A stretch of DNA of 64,000 nucleotides from Burkholderia sp. WSM2230 (lineage in GTDB: Bacteria; Pseudomonadota; Gammaproteobacteria; Burkholderiales; Burkholderiaceae): contig NZ_AXAJ01000002.1 of NCBI RefSeq assembly GCF_000472445.1, positions 310,001-374,000 on the forward strand. Direction: 5' to 3'. Shown piece by piece: positions 47,776 through 59,459 of this stretch. The position numbers and the translations under genes are program-made. The notes beneath the pieces were generated by a model. It was given only the letters and a program-made list of their open reading frames with translations, was not told where the DNA came from and made no database searches. Every line of letters begins with the position of its first letter. Position 1 is the first letter of the stretch.

Positions 47776-48300
47776 CGGACGCTCCCTGAGTTTGCCGCTT
47801 GCTGGACACCGCAAGGCTTTGCGGTGCATGGGCGGGCAGGCTTTCGCCGATGGTAGTGAGCCATTATTCGATGTGTTATCGAAATTCGGCAAAGTTGGGG
47901 TTCCGTCCCAGCAGGCTTGATTGGGCGGGTGGGCGGGGCCCGGTTTGGGAATCCCTGCCGGTTGCTCGTTTATCGCGCCGCGGCTGCAGGTGCGTCTGTG
48001 TTTTTATAGTCTTTGTATATGTATACGTAGTAATAGTTAACAAGCGATGCCCTCGCTTGTGGATAGCCCCCTAATCGGCGGGCTTTTTTCGCTCCACAGC
48101 GGACCTGGCCACGAATGTCCCGAGCTGCAGTGGAATTGCTCACAAAGGGCTGGTGGCAAGGTTATCTGAAGGGACGTTCGAGTGGCTCTTGTTACAGCTC
48201 GCGTCGCAAAACGCACGCTTGAGATGTCAGCTACGGCGTGCGACCGCTAGTTCCGGCTAATACGGTGCCGTCGACGAAGTCTCGATAAATCCAAGCTACC
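47776..48300. other. Gene-free region between eat and gyrB
   Basis: About 525 bp with no credible CDS. Noted elements are: an 8-bp-arm hairpin 47807-47826 in the eat leader; an inverted repeat TTCGAT-GTGTT-ATCGAA at 47867-47883; and at 48000-48090 an AT-rich stretch with a hairpin and an intrinsic-terminator-like structure. Base composition is lower-GC than the rest of the window. Confidence 0.55.
48040..48089 (+). ncRNA. Possible small RNA or orphan terminator
   Basis: Hairpin ACAAGCGA-TGCCC-TCGCTTGT (48040-48060) is followed by AGCCC...GGGCT with TTTTTT (48065-48089), on the plus strand, where no upstream gene exists to terminate. An AT-rich stretch TTGTATATGTATACGTAG precedes it and could be a promoter. 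Low confidence. Confidence 0.3.
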
Positions 48301-48304
48301 AATA

Positions 48305-48344
48305 GAAAAGACCCATAAGTTTCTCAACTTATGGGTCTGTTTTT
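48305..48344 (-). terminator. Intrinsic terminator of gyrB
   Basis: Perfect 13-bp arms AGACCCATAAGTT and AACTTATGGGTCT around a short loop; on the minus strand it is followed by TTTTC, 30 bp beyond the gyrB stop. The plus side also has GTTTTT. Confidence 0.88.
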
Positions 48345-48377
48345 CTCAGGTTATGAGGCTATCTTCTACAACACCCC

Positions 48378-50897
<2,520 letters not shown>

Positions 50898-50962
50898 TCA
50901 AAACGCCATAAAAACGCCAAAGGGGCACTGCGCCCCTTGGTGTGTTCCTGGTATTGGACGCG

Positions 50963-52066
50963 TCAGATGCGCATCGGCATCACCACGTATTTGAATTCGT
51001 CGTTCTCGGGAATCGTGATCAACGCGCTGGAGCTGGCGTCGCCGAGGCTCACTTGCAGCATGTCGACCTTCAGGTTCGCGAGCACGTCGAGCAGATACGT
51101 GACGTTGAACCCGATATCGACGCTGTCGCCGTCGTACGCGATTTCCAGTTCTTCCTGCGCCTCTTCCTGATCGGCGTTGGTCGACATGATCTTCAACTGG
51201 CCCGGCTCGATGATGCAGCGCACGCCCTTGAATTTGTCCGACGTCAGAATCGCCGCGCGTTGCAGCGAACGCTGCAGTTCTTCACGGCCGATCACGAACT
51301 GATTCTTGTGCGACTTCGGAATCACGCGCTGGAAGTCGGGGAATTTTCCTTCCACGAGCTTCGACACGAGTTCCACCTGGCCGAACGTGAACTTCACCTG
51401 CGTTTGCGCGATGTCAATCTTCAGCGTGTCGTCGATGTCTTCGAGCAGGCGCTGCAGTTCGAGAATCGTCTTGCGCGGAATGATCACTTCCTGGCGCGCG
51501 AACGAGCCCTCGATCTTCATCGACGAAAACGCGAGGCGGTGGCCGTCTGTCGCGACTGCCATCAGCTGGTCGCCATCCACCACCAGCAGCATGCCGTTCA
51601 GGTAGTAGCGGATGTCCTGCTGGGCCATCGAAAAATGGACCATGCCGAGCAACTGGCGGAACGTCTTTTGGGGAACCACGAGGCTCGCACCGTAGTCTTT
51701 AGCTTGCGCGACCGTCGGGAACTCGTCCGCGGCCAGCGTTTGCAGCGCGAAACGGCTCTTGCCGGATTGCACCGTCAGACGCTTGTCGTTCAGCGTGAGC
51801 GTGACCTGGCCGTCGGGCATGGCGCGCAGAATGTCGAGGAGCTTTCTCGCTGCCACCGTCGTCGCCACCGATTCGCCGCCCACGCCGAAATCGGCGCGCG
51901 TGGTGATCTGCAACTCCAGGTCGGTTGACAGGAACGACACGTCCGCGCCGTTCTTGGTAATCAGCAAATTGGCGAGGATCGGCAACGTATGGCGGCGTTC
52001 GACAATGCCGCTCACGGTTTGCAGCGGCCTGAGGAGGTTATCGCGTTCGGTCTTGACCAGTTGCAT
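50963..52066 (-). CDS. dnaN: DNA polymerase III beta sliding clamp
   Basis: A 367-residue three-domain ring clamp. The opening MQLVKTERDNLLRPLQTVSG, HTLPILANLL and VATDGHRLA are family features, as is the C-terminal PMRI. AAGGAA lies 5 nt upstream of the ATG. It lies between dnaA and gyrB in the order typical of bacterial origins. Confidence 0.98.
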   Translation of the reverse strand: MQLVKTERDNLLRPLQTVSGIVERRHTLPILANLLITKNGADVSFLSTDLELQITTRADFGVGGESVATTVAARKLLDILRAMPDGQVTLTLNDKRLTVQSGKSRFALQTLAADEFPTVAQAKDYGASLVVPQKTFRQLLGMVHFSMAQQDIRYYLNGMLLVVDGDQLMAVATDGHRLAFSSMKIEGSFARQEVIIPRKTILELQRLLEDIDDTLKIDIAQTQVKFTFGQVELVSKLVEGKFPDFQRVIPKSHKNQFVIGREELQRSLQRAAILTSDKFKGVRCIIEPGQLKIMSTNADQEEAQEELEIAYDGDSVDIGFNVTYLLDVLANLKVDMLQVSLGDASSSALITIPENDEFKYVVMPMRI

Positions 52067-52291
52067 AGAGTTCCTTCGTTGATATAACGGTCTGCGCGCC
52101 TTCGAGCCGTTCAAGGCATTTCCGCACGCAGCCGTGGCTCCCCGCCGGCGCCACGCAGCGCCTGTCACGGCGTGAAATCCGCCCGCGGCCGCGCCGGGCG
52201 GTTAAACCTGTATTGTGCCTGAAAAAGGAACCGCCTCACTAAATTGGGGGCGACTTTGGAAATAAACAGGTCGTTTTTCCACCCGCGCCGC

Positions 52292-53884
52292 TCAGCCCTT
52301 CAGCGTCTGTTCCAGCACGTGCAATTCGTGATTCAGCTGCGCGTCCTTGCTGCGTTCGTCGGCAATTTTGCGCACCGCGTGGAGCACCGTGGTGTGGTCT
52401 CGTCCGCCGAACAGTTCGCCGATTTCCGGCAGACTCTTCTGCGTGAGCTCCTTCGCCAGATACATGGCAATCTGCCGCGGCCGCGCGATGTTCGCCGGAC
52501 GCTTCTTCGAATACATGTCCGCGACCTTGATGCTGTAAAAGTCAGCCACCGTTTTCTGAATGTTTTCCACTGAAATCTGCCGGTTCTGCACCGTCAGCAG
52601 ATCTTTCAGCGCTTCTTTCGTCAGTTCGATGGTGATTTCGCGACCGTGGAACTTCGAGTACGCGAGAATTTTCCGCAGCGCGCCTTCCAGTTCACGCACG
52701 TTCGAACGCAAATGCTTGGCGACGAAAAAGGCGACGTCTTCATTCAGGCTGACGAATTCCGACTGCGCCTTGCGCATCAGAATCGCCACGCGCATTTCCA
52801 GCTCGGGCGGCTCGATGGCCACCGTGAGGCCGGAGTCGAAGCGCGAGATCAGGCGGTCGTCGATACCCGAAATTTCCTTCGGATACGTGTCGCTCGTGAT
52901 GATGACCTGCGCCTTGTTCGCGACGAGCGCCTCGAACGCATAGAAGAACTCTTCCTGCGTGCGCGACTTGCCCGAAAAGAACTGAATATCGTCGATCAGC
53001 AGCAGATCCAGCGAGTGGTAGTAGCGCTTGAAGTCGTCGAACGCCTTGCGCTGATACGCCTTCACCACGTCGGACACGTACTGTTCCGCGTGGATGTAAC
53101 GAATCCGCGCGCCGGCCTTGTCCATCAGCAACTGGTTGCCGATCGCGTGAATCAGGTGAGTCTTGCCCAGACCCACGCCGCCGTAGAGGAAGAGCGGGTT
53201 GTACGAAATGCCGGGATTGTCCGCGACCTGGATCGCCGCAGCGCGCGCCAGCTGGTTGGCCTTACCGGTCACGAAGTTGTCGAAGGTCAGTACCGGGTTC
53301 AGCTTGGAGCGTTCGTACATCGAGTCGTTGTCGCCCGAGCCGTTCGAGCTCGCGCTCTGGCCGGGACGCCAAGTGCGGCGCGCCGCCGCGGCTTCGTTTG
53401 CGTCGAGGCTCGGCAGGTCGAGGTCGGCTGCGTCTTCCGCGGCCGCGCGCGCGTTCGCGTTCTGTGCGGCGAGGGTCGGATTGGCGCGCGCGGCCTGCGC
53501 CGCTTGCACCGCGCCGACGGCGGCATTCACAGCCGCATTGCCGCCGGAATTGCTGCCGAAATTGCCGCCCGCATGCGCCGAAGAGGAACCCGCGCGCGGC
53601 GCAGCCGGCGCCGCTGCCGCAGGCGCGCGCATGCCGGCTTTCGGGTCGAGGACGAATTGCACGTCGATCGGGGCATGCCAGAAATCGCGGGCCATATCCG
53701 CGATGCGGCCGGAGAACTGGCTCTTGACCCAGTCGAGCTTGAAGCGGTTCGGCGCAGCAATGCTGAGCGTGTGCGCAGCGGCGTCGAAGGCGACCGGGGC
53801 CAACGGTTTGATCCACGTCACGTACTGCTGGGGCGTGAGTTCACGCTCCAGCAATGCGGAACAGTGTTGCCAGAATTCGTTCAT
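52292..53884 (-). CDS. dnaA: Chromosomal replication initiator protein DnaA
   Basis: A 530-residue initiator. Domain I ([25 protein letters not shown]), a long Ala/Gly-rich domain II (residues about 105-210), the AAA+ domain with [16 protein letters not shown] and [12 protein letters not shown], and domain IV with the DnaA-box-binding [11 protein letters not shown] are all present. Domain II is much longer than in E. coli. The ATG at 53884 matches the family start MNEFWQ; the SD is weak. Confidence 0.97.
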   Translation of the reverse strand: MNEFWQHCSALLERELTPQQYVTWIKPLAPVAFDAAAHTLSIAAPNRFKLDWVKSQFSGRIADMARDFWHAPIDVQFVLDPKAGMRAPAAAAPAAPRAGSSSAHAGGNFGSNSGGNAAVNAAVGAVQAAQAARANPTLAAQNANARAAAEDAADLDLPSLDANEAAAARRTWRPGQSASSNGSGDNDSMYERSKLNPVLTFDNFVTGKANQLARAAAIQVADNPGISYNPLFLYGGVGLGKTHLIHAIGNQLLMDKAGARIRYIHAEQYVSDVVKAYQRKAFDDFKRYYHSLDLLLIDDIQFFSGKSRTQEEFFYAFEALVANKAQVIITSDTYPKEISGIDDRLISRFDSGLTVAIEPPELEMRVAILMRKAQSEFVSLNEDVAFFVAKHLRSNVRELEGALRKILAYSKFHGREITIELTKEALKDLLTVQNRQISVENIQKTVADFYSIKVADMYSKKRPANIARPRQIAMYLAKELTQKSLPEIGELFGGRDHTTVLHAVRKIADERSKDAQLNHELHVLEQTLKG

Positions 53885-54082
53885 CAAGTTGCTGTCGTTA
53901 TGGTGTGCACGGGGTTCGCCGCTGCCCCCGTCGCGCGCACGCAACAAGGCCCGGAGCAGCCAGGCGTAACAGCCCCAGGCGCTTGTGCCACAAGGGTTTG
54001 CGGGGCAAGCGAGCCGGAGCGGCGTGCATCATTTTTGGGAAGTAAGGCGAGATTCTAACGCCAAATCGGAGCCGGAAGTGAG

Positions 54083-54091
54083 TTATCCACA
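54083..54091 (+). promoter_or_regulatory. DnaA box
   Basis: TTATCCACA is a perfect consensus DnaA-binding 9-mer, between dnaA and rpmH. It may serve dnaA autoregulation or replication initiation. Confidence 0.75.
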
Positions 54092-54146
54092 GGGACTGAT
54101 CATCTCGGCCAGCCGCCGGCGCGCGCGGGCGGCACCGGCTAAGCTA

Positions 54147-54175
54147 TTGACGGTCAACGAAAAACGGGTTTAAAT
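54147..54175 (+). promoter_or_regulatory. rpmH promoter
   Basis: TTGACG (-35) and TTAAAT (-10) are separated by 17 bp, 92 bp upstream of the rpmH ATG; a good sigma-70 match. Confidence 0.7.
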
Positions 54176-54267
54176 AGCGGGTTCCGCGAAAACCAATTCA
54201 GCAAACCTCCGGCCATTGCGCTTTCAGCGATGATCGCGCGGTTTTTTTTCGATCAAGTGAGAGCAAC

Positions 54268-54402
54268 ATGAAACGTACTTACCAACCTTCCGTTACCCGT
54301 CGCAAGCGCACCCACGGCTTTCGCGTTCGCATGAAGACCGCTGGCGGCCGCAAGGTCATCAACGCACGTCGCGCGAAGGGCCGCAAGCGCCTCGCCATCT
54401 AA
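54268..54402 (+). CDS. rpmH: 50S ribosomal protein L34
   Basis: A 44-residue basic ribosomal protein, [20 protein letters not shown] and ending KGRKRLAI. It is too short for most ORF filters but unmistakable. GAGAGC precedes the ATG. It leads the rpmH-rnpA-yidD-yidC unit, divergent from dnaA. Confidence 0.98.
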
Positions 54403-54416
54403 GGCCGGCAAGCGGA

Positions 54417-54971
54417 TTGCGCGCTCTGTCTGCGCGAGGCGTGGCTGCGCCGGGTTTGAACGTGCAAGGTTTGAACGTGCCAGATGACACCCGCGGCAAC
54501 CCACGCGGCAAAGCGGAACCGGCAGAGGCGGCGCAGCAGGGCTCCGTACCGTTGCGCGCGCAAGCCGCCTTCCCCAAAGCCGCAAGGCTACTGAAAACGG
54601 ATGAATTTTCATCCGTTTTTCGTTTGCGCCCGTGGCGCCGCACCGCGCACTTCGTCGTGTACGGGCGACCCACCGGCAATGACGCGCGCCTAGGCCTCGT
54701 GATCGGCAAGAAGTATGCGCCGCGCGCGGCCACGCGTAATCTGGTACGTCGAATCGCGCGCGAAGCCTTCCGGCTGCGGCGCGCCGAGTTCGGCGGTTGG
54801 GATGTGCTGCTGCGTTTGCACACGCGCTTCGACAAAAAAGCGTTGCCGAGCGCCTCGTCGCCACCGTTGAAGGCGTTGTGCCGCAGTGAGATCGAGGCGC
54901 TGCTCGACAAGGCAGCGCGCGAAATTGTCCGTCGTCAGGCGCCGCCAGCGGAAGCGCCGAAGACGGAATGA
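54417..54971 (+). CDS. rnpA: Ribonuclease P protein component
   Basis: The RNase P protein that matures tRNA 5' ends with the rnpB RNA. The core [20 protein letters not shown] and [25 protein letters not shown] are diagnostic. The TTG at 54417 gives the longest frame (184 residues), but the family core begins about 50 residues in, and a downstream GTG or TTG could be the true start; none has a convincing SD. It overlaps no other gene, 14 bp after rpmH. Confidence 0.9.
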   Translation: MRALSARGVAAPGLNVQGLNVPDDTRGNPRGKAEPAEAAQQGSVPLRAQAAFPKAARLLKTDEFSSVFRLRPWRRTAHFVVYGRPTGNDARLGLVIGKKYAPRAATRNLVRRIAREAFRLRRAEFGGWDVLLRLHTRFDKKALPSASSPPLKALCRSEIEALLDKAAREIVRRQAPPAEAPKTE

Positions 54972-55083
54972 CGCTCCGGTGACCGCCCGCTTTTTCGCGC
55001 GTGCCGCCGTAGCTTCGTCGGCCGCCGGCAGCGGGCGTCGTCCGGTACTTTACGTTGCGCGGCGCCGTCCGGCCGCATGAGCC

Positions 55084-55314
55084 ATGCAAACGGTACTCAT
55101 CGCTTTATTGCGCTTTTACAAGCTTGCCGTGAGCCCCATGCTCGGCAATCGGTGCCGTTTTTACCCTTCCTGCTCTGATTACGCGCGCGAAGCAATCCAG
55201 TATCATGGCGCCGCGCGCGGGACTTATCTCGCCGCCAGGCGTATTTGCCGCTGCCATCCGTTTTCCGCGGGCGGCATCGATCTCGTCCCGCCTCCCACTT
55301 CTGAAAAGCGCTGA
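55084..55314 (+). CDS. yidD: Membrane protein insertion efficiency factor YidD
   Basis: A 76-residue protein with the signature [22 protein letters not shown] and [13 protein letters not shown]. It assists YidC-mediated insertion of membrane proteins. It sits between rnpA and yidC as in most bacteria. Confidence 0.95.
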   Translation: MQTVLIALLRFYKLAVSPMLGNRCRFYPSCSDYAREAIQYHGAARGTYLAARRICRCHPFSAGGIDLVPPPTSEKR

Positions 55315-55344
55315 CGCGCCGTTCCATCGACACTGAGACAACGC

Positions 55345-57003
55345 ATGGATATCAAACGCACCGTCCTATGGGTCATCTTCTTCATGTCAGCGGTCATGCT
55401 GTTCGACAACTGGCAACGTGACCACGGACGCCCGTCGATGTTCTTCCCGAGCGCCACGCCGACTAAAACGGCCGGCAGCGCCGCACCGGGAACCACGACG
55501 CCGGGAACCCAGCCCGCCGATTTGCCGGCCACCAACGCAACCGCGCCGGCCAACGCGCCGGCGGCCGCGCAATCGCAGCTCGTCAAGTTCAGCACCGACG
55601 TCTATAACGGCGAAATCGACACCCGCGGCGGCACGCTGTCGAAGCTGTCGCTCGTCAAGCAGGGCGACGGCAAGCAGCCCGATCTCGTCATCACGCTGTT
55701 CGACCGCGCCGGTAATCACACGTACCTGGCGCGCACGGGTCTGCTCGGCGGCGATTTCCCGAATCACAACGACGTCTACACGCTGATGCCGAATCAGCAG
55801 ACTGATCTGAAGGGCGACCAGAAATCGTTCAGCCTCAGCTTCGAGTCGCCGGTCAAGGGTGGCCTGAAGGTCATCAAGACCTACACGTTCACGCGCGGCA
55901 GCTATGTGATCGGCGTCGATACGAAGATTCAGAACGTCGGCACGACCCCGGTGAGCCCGTCGGTCTATATGGAACTGGTGCGCGACGACCAGCCGGTGGA
56001 AACGCCGCGCTTCTCGCACACGTTCATCGGGCCGGCTGTCTACACCGACCAGCATCACTTCCAGAAGATGACGTTCGGCGACATCGACAAGAACAAGGAA
56101 GACTACGCGAAGCAGGCCGATAACGGCTGGATCGCGATGGTGCAGCATTACTTCGCGTCGGCGTGGATTCCGCAGCAGGGCGCAAAGCGCGACATTTACG
56201 TCGAGAAGATCGATCCGGCGCTGTACCGCGTCGGCGTGAAGCAGCCGGTTGCGGCGATTGCGCCGGGGCAGACGGTCGACGTGTCCGCGCGCCTCTTCGC
56301 CGGTCCGGAAGAAGAGCGCATGCTCGAAGGCATCGCGCCGGGTCTCGAACTGGTGAAGGATTACGGCTGGGTGACGATCATCGCCAAGCCGCTTTTCTGG
56401 CTGCTCGAAAAGATCCACAGCTATGTCGGCAACTGGGGCTGGGCGATCGTGCTGCTCACGCTCTTGATCAAGGCGGTGTTTTTCCCGCTGTCGGCCGCGA
56501 GCTACAAGTCGATGGCGCGCATGAAGGCGATCACGCCGCGCATGCAGGCGCTGCGCGAACGCTTCAAGGGCGATCCGCAGAAGATGAACGCCGCGCTGAT
56601 GGAGCTGTACAAGACCGAGAAGGTGAATCCGTTCGGCGGCTGCCTGCCGGTCGTCATTCAGATTCCGGTGTTCATCTCGCTGTACTGGGTGCTGCTGTCG
56701 TCGGTGGAAATGCGCGGCGCGCCGTGGATTCTGTGGATTCACGACCTGTCGCAACAGGACCCGTACTTCATCCTGCCCGTGCTGATGGCCGTGTCCATGT
56801 TCCTGCAGACGAAGCTGAACCCCACGCCGCCGGATCCGGTTCAAGCCAAGATGATGATGTTCATGCCGATCGCGTTTTCGGTCATGTTCTTCTTCTTCCC
56901 GGCGGGTCTCGTGCTGTACTACGTGGTGAACAACGTGTTGTCCATCGCGCAGCAGTACTACATCACGCGCATGATGGGTCAGTCGAAAGCGAAGCCGGCC
57001 TGA
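55345..57003 (+). CDS. yidC: Membrane protein insertase YidC
   Basis: A 552-residue inner-membrane insertase. It has one N-terminal helix ([16 protein letters not shown]), a large periplasmic beta-sandwich domain (about residues 70-330) after an Ala/Thr/Pro-rich linker, and five C-terminal helices with the catalytic-groove Arg region ([21 protein letters not shown]). AAGMNAAL-type hairpin [14 protein letters not shown] follows. Its terminator lies right after. Confidence 0.96.
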   Translation: MDIKRTVLWVIFFMSAVMLFDNWQRDHGRPSMFFPSATPTKTAGSAAPGTTTPGTQPADLPATNATAPANAPAAAQSQLVKFSTDVYNGEIDTRGGTLSKLSLVKQGDGKQPDLVITLFDRAGNHTYLARTGLLGGDFPNHNDVYTLMPNQQTDLKGDQKSFSLSFESPVKGGLKVIKTYTFTRGSYVIGVDTKIQNVGTTPVSPSVYMELVRDDQPVETPRFSHTFIGPAVYTDQHHFQKMTFGDIDKNKEDYAKQADNGWIAMVQHYFASAWIPQQGAKRDIYVEKIDPALYRVGVKQPVAAIAPGQTVDVSARLFAGPEEERMLEGIAPGLELVKDYGWVTIIAKPLFWLLEKIHSYVGNWGWAIVLLTLLIKAVFFPLSAASYKSMARMKAITPRMQALRERFKGDPQKMNAALMELYKTEKVNPFGGCLPVVIQIPVFISLYWVLLSSVEMRGAPWILWIHDLSQQDPYFILPVLMAVSMFLQTKLNPTPPDPVQAKMMMFMPIAFSVMFFFFPAGLVLYYVVNNVLSIAQQYYITRMMGQSKAKPA

Positions 57004-57043
57004 TCGCAGCCTGAAAAGACGCGGCTACACAGCCGCAAAAACG

Positions 57044-57078
57044 AAGCCGCCCGGTTCAATGAACCGGGCGGCTTTTTT
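57044..57078 (+). terminator. Intrinsic terminator of yidC
   Basis: Perfect 14-bp arms AAGCCGCCCGGTTC and GAACCGGGCGGCTT around AAT, followed by TTTT. Confidence 0.95.
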
Positions 57079-57109
57079 ATGTGCCATGCGAGTGCAAACA
57101 GCGCATTGG

Positions 57110-57517
57110 TTATCCTTCTTCGGTATCCTCACCGTAGAAGCGCACGATCATTTCTTCGACGAGAAACCGGTCTTTCGGCGCCAGCGACTGAATCTTCGAA
57201 GCCAGTTCGATCGTCTCCTGCGACGGCGGATATTTCTCGCCGCGCGCCATGGGTCTGGCGCTCGCGCCAGGCGAAGGTCCATAGTGGAGCCAATGCTCCT
57301 TGACGTTCAACCACTCGGCTAGCGTGCGGAGTTTGTCGGGCTTGGGAATCGTCGTGCCAGTCAGCCACTTGTGGGCGGTTTGCGGCGTGACCGGACGGTC
57401 GCCGCGATAGCGAAGATTGAACTGCTCGGCGAGCTTGGTCCCGCCGCGAATCTTCAGCGGCTCCAGGCTGTCCTTCAGCCTCCTGGCGAAGGCGGCTTTT
57501 TCTTTGGGGGTCGGCAT
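57110..57517 (-). CDS. HTH transcriptional regulator, phage-repressor-like
   Basis: A 135-residue DNA-binding protein. An N-terminal HTH (KLAEQFNLRYRGDRPVTPQT and KWLTGTTIPKPDKLRTLAEW) is followed by a short acidic C-terminus (DRFLVEEMIVRFYGEDTEEG). It is opposite in direction to yidC and mnmE, with low-GC flanks. An alternative TTG start at 57556 lies in a perfect dyad CAGTTG-A-CAACTG, a likely self-operator. No clear SD for the ATG at 57517. Regulated genes are unknown. Confidence 0.85.
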   Translation of the reverse strand: MPTPKEKAAFARRLKDSLEPLKIRGGTKLAEQFNLRYRGDRPVTPQTAHKWLTGTTIPKPDKLRTLAEWLNVKEHWLHYGPSPGASARPMARGEKYPPSQETIELASKIQSLAPKDRFLVEEMIVRFYGEDTEEG

Positions 57518-57546
57518 GGGCCAGATTGTGCAATTCAGCGTCCTCC

Positions 57547-57559
57547 CAGTTGACAACTG
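57547..57559. promoter_or_regulatory. Perfect dyad CAGTTG-A-CAACTG, candidate operator
   Basis: A perfect 6-bp inverted repeat centred on one base, 30 bp upstream of the HTH gene start. It overlaps a GGGAGG-like sequence in the leader. Self-repression is inference. Confidence 0.6.
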
Positions 57560-57893
57560 AACAGGCTCATGTTTAGCGTATTTGAGATAGATTTAGCCTG
57601 AGCCGCCCAACGCATCGGCACTCCGGCGGGATGTCAAAATTTGCGAAATTTCCTTACTGGGCTTGAGCTTGGGCGATCCACCCTTCGCGCCGAATTTGGA
57701 TTCGTCCTATTGGCGTAGTAACAATCCTAGCTTGATTAGGATCAATCTTAAGCGCGCCGCAAAAACCGCGCACGTACATGCGCAGGCGGATCGCCGCCAG
57801 GCTTGCCCCTAGCCCCGCGTTACAATGCCCAGCGCCGCGTGAAGCCCACGCGCCGCCCTGCTCCATTCTTCCGATTTCGCTGCCGCCTCTCAC
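57560..57893. other. Low-GC interval between HTH gene and mnmE
   Basis: About 334 bp with AAATTT-GCG-AAATTT (57637-57651) and ATCCTA-N7-TAGGAT (57724-57742) inverted repeats, and one tiny possible minus-strand ORF listed below. The rightmost 100 bp hold the mnmE leader. Confidence 0.5.
57654..57779 (-). CDS. Possible 41-residue small protein
   Basis: An ATG at 57779 opens 41 codons, MYVRGFCGALKIDPNQAR then IVTTPIGRIQIRREGWIAQ and a short Gln/Ala end. It uses varied, AT-richer codons than the GC-biased neighbours, as real low-GC imports do, and lies opposite mnmE's leader. No SD is clear and no homologue is known to me, so this may be a chance frame. Confidence 0.3.
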   Translation of the reverse strand: MYVRGFCGALKIDPNQARIVTTPIGRIQIRREGWIAQAQAQ

Positions 57894-59288
57894 ATGCTGA
57901 CCACCGACTCCGATCCCATCGTTGCCATTGCCACTGCGCCCGGCCGGGGAGGCATCGGCGTGGTGCGGATTTCGTTCGGTCGCGCGGGCGAGGCTGCCGC
58001 GCAGCCGCTGATGCAGGCGCTCACCGGTCAGGCGCTCGCGGCTCGCCACGCGAGCTACGTGCCGTTTCTCGACGGCGGCGGCAACCCGCTCGATCGCGGC
58101 ATCGCGCTGTACTTTCCCGCGCCGCATTCGTACACCGGCGAGCACGTGCTCGAGTTGCAAGGCCACGGCGGGCCGGTCGTGCTGCAGCTCGTGCTGCAAC
58201 GTTGCATCGACGCCGGGCGCGCATTCGGTCTGCGGCTAGCCGAACCGGGTGAATTCACGCGCCGCGCGTTTCTGAACGACAAACTCGACCTCGCGCAAGC
58301 AGAAGCGGTCGCGGACCTCATCGAGGCGAGCACCGAGGCCGCTGCGCGCTCCGCGGGCCGTTCGCTCGACGGCGCGTTTTCGCGCGACATCCACACGTTG
58401 GTCGAGGAAGTTATCACGCTGCGCATGCTGGTCGAAGCCACGCTCGATTTCCCAGAAGAAGAGATCGACTTTCTCGAAGCCGCCGACGCCCGCGGCAAAC
58501 TCGTGCGCATTCGCGAGCGCCTCGCGAGCGTGCTCGCCGAGGCCCGGCAAGGCGCGCTGTTGCGCGAGGGGCTCTCGGTGGTGCTCGCGGGGCAGCCGAA
58601 TGTCGGCAAGTCGTCGCTGTTGAATGCGCTCGCGGGCGCGGAACTCGCCATCGTCACGCCGATTGCGGGCACCACGCGCGACAAGGTGGCGCAGACCATT
58701 CAGATTGAGGGCATTCCGCTTCATGTAATCGACACCGCCGGCCTGCGCGATACGGAAGACGAAGTCGAAAAAATCGGCATTGCGCGTACGTGGAGCGAGA
58801 TCGAGAGGGCCGACGTGGTGCTGCATCTGCTCGACGCGCGCACCGGCATGACCGCCGAGGACGAAACCATCGCGAAGCGCTTTCCCGCCGGCGTGCCGGT
58901 CGTGCGCGTGCTGAACAAGACAGATCTGGTCGGCTTGCCGCCGCAGACGCGCGCGCTCGACGCCGATCTCGACCTCAGCGAAGTACGTTTGTCGGCGAAA
59001 CAGGGCGACGGCGTGAGTCTACTGCGCGACGAGCTGCTGCGCATCGCCGGCTGGCAGGCTGGCGCGGAGAGCGTGTATCTTGCGCGCGAGCGTCATCTGA
59101 TCGCATTGCGCGCGGCACAGGAACATCTTGCGACAGCCGCCGCCCATGCCGACCAGAACTCGCAGGCACTGGATCTGTTCGCCGAGGAACTGCGGCTTGC
59201 GCAGGATCAGCTCAACTCGATCACTGGCGAGTTCAGCTCGGATGATCTGCTCGGAGTGATTTTTAGCAGGTTTTGCATCGGCAAGTAG
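57894..59288 (+). CDS. mnmE: tRNA modification GTPase MnmE
   Basis: A 464-residue GTPase that, with MnmG, forms 5-(carboxymethyl)aminomethyl-uridine at the wobble base. The N-terminal folate-binding domain ([15 protein letters not shown]), the G1 [13 protein letters not shown]3-type [19 protein letters not shown] and the C-terminal FCIGK are all canonical. The SD is weak. A short hairpin AGGCGT-GAAGG-ACGCCT follows without a strong T-run. Confidence 0.97.
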   Translation: MLTTDSDPIVAIATAPGRGGIGVVRISFGRAGEAAAQPLMQALTGQALAARHASYVPFLDGGGNPLDRGIALYFPAPHSYTGEHVLELQGHGGPVVLQLVLQRCIDAGRAFGLRLAEPGEFTRRAFLNDKLDLAQAEAVADLIEASTEAAARSAGRSLDGAFSRDIHTLVEEVITLRMLVEATLDFPEEEIDFLEAADARGKLVRIRERLASVLAEARQGALLREGLSVVLAGQPNVGKSSLLNALAGAELAIVTPIAGTTRDKVAQTIQIEGIPLHVIDTAGLRDTEDEVEKIGIARTWSEIERADVVLHLLDARTGMTAEDETIAKRFPAGVPVVRVLNKTDLVGLPPQTRALDADLDLSEVRLSAKQGDGVSLLRDELLRIAGWQAGAESVYLARERHLIALRAAQEHLATAAAHADQNSQALDLFAEELRLAQDQLNSITGEFSSDDLLGVIFSRFCIGK

Positions 59289-59459
59289 GGCGAGGCGTGA
59301 AGGACGCCTTCATCGCTTGACAAGCTTCGTAACCCGGGCCATCCGCGAATCTTAAGCACATCCCAGCGCTCAATGCTGTAGGCCATAAAAACCGCTAATG
59401 CTTGGTACACAAAGCCAGAAAGTTTAAACTCGCGCTGTCGCTTACGAGCCCTTCAAAGC

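Larger units (their letters stand above)
53885..54267. other. dnaA-rpmH intergenic region, candidate origin segment
   Basis: 383 bp. It holds one perfect DnaA box TTATCCACA (54083-54091), a candidate minus-strand dnaA -10 TAGAAT (plus 54052-54057), and the rpmH promoter. Only one strong DnaA box and no AT-rich unwinding element are visible here, so the full oriC cannot be claimed on this stretch alone. Confidence 0.55.
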
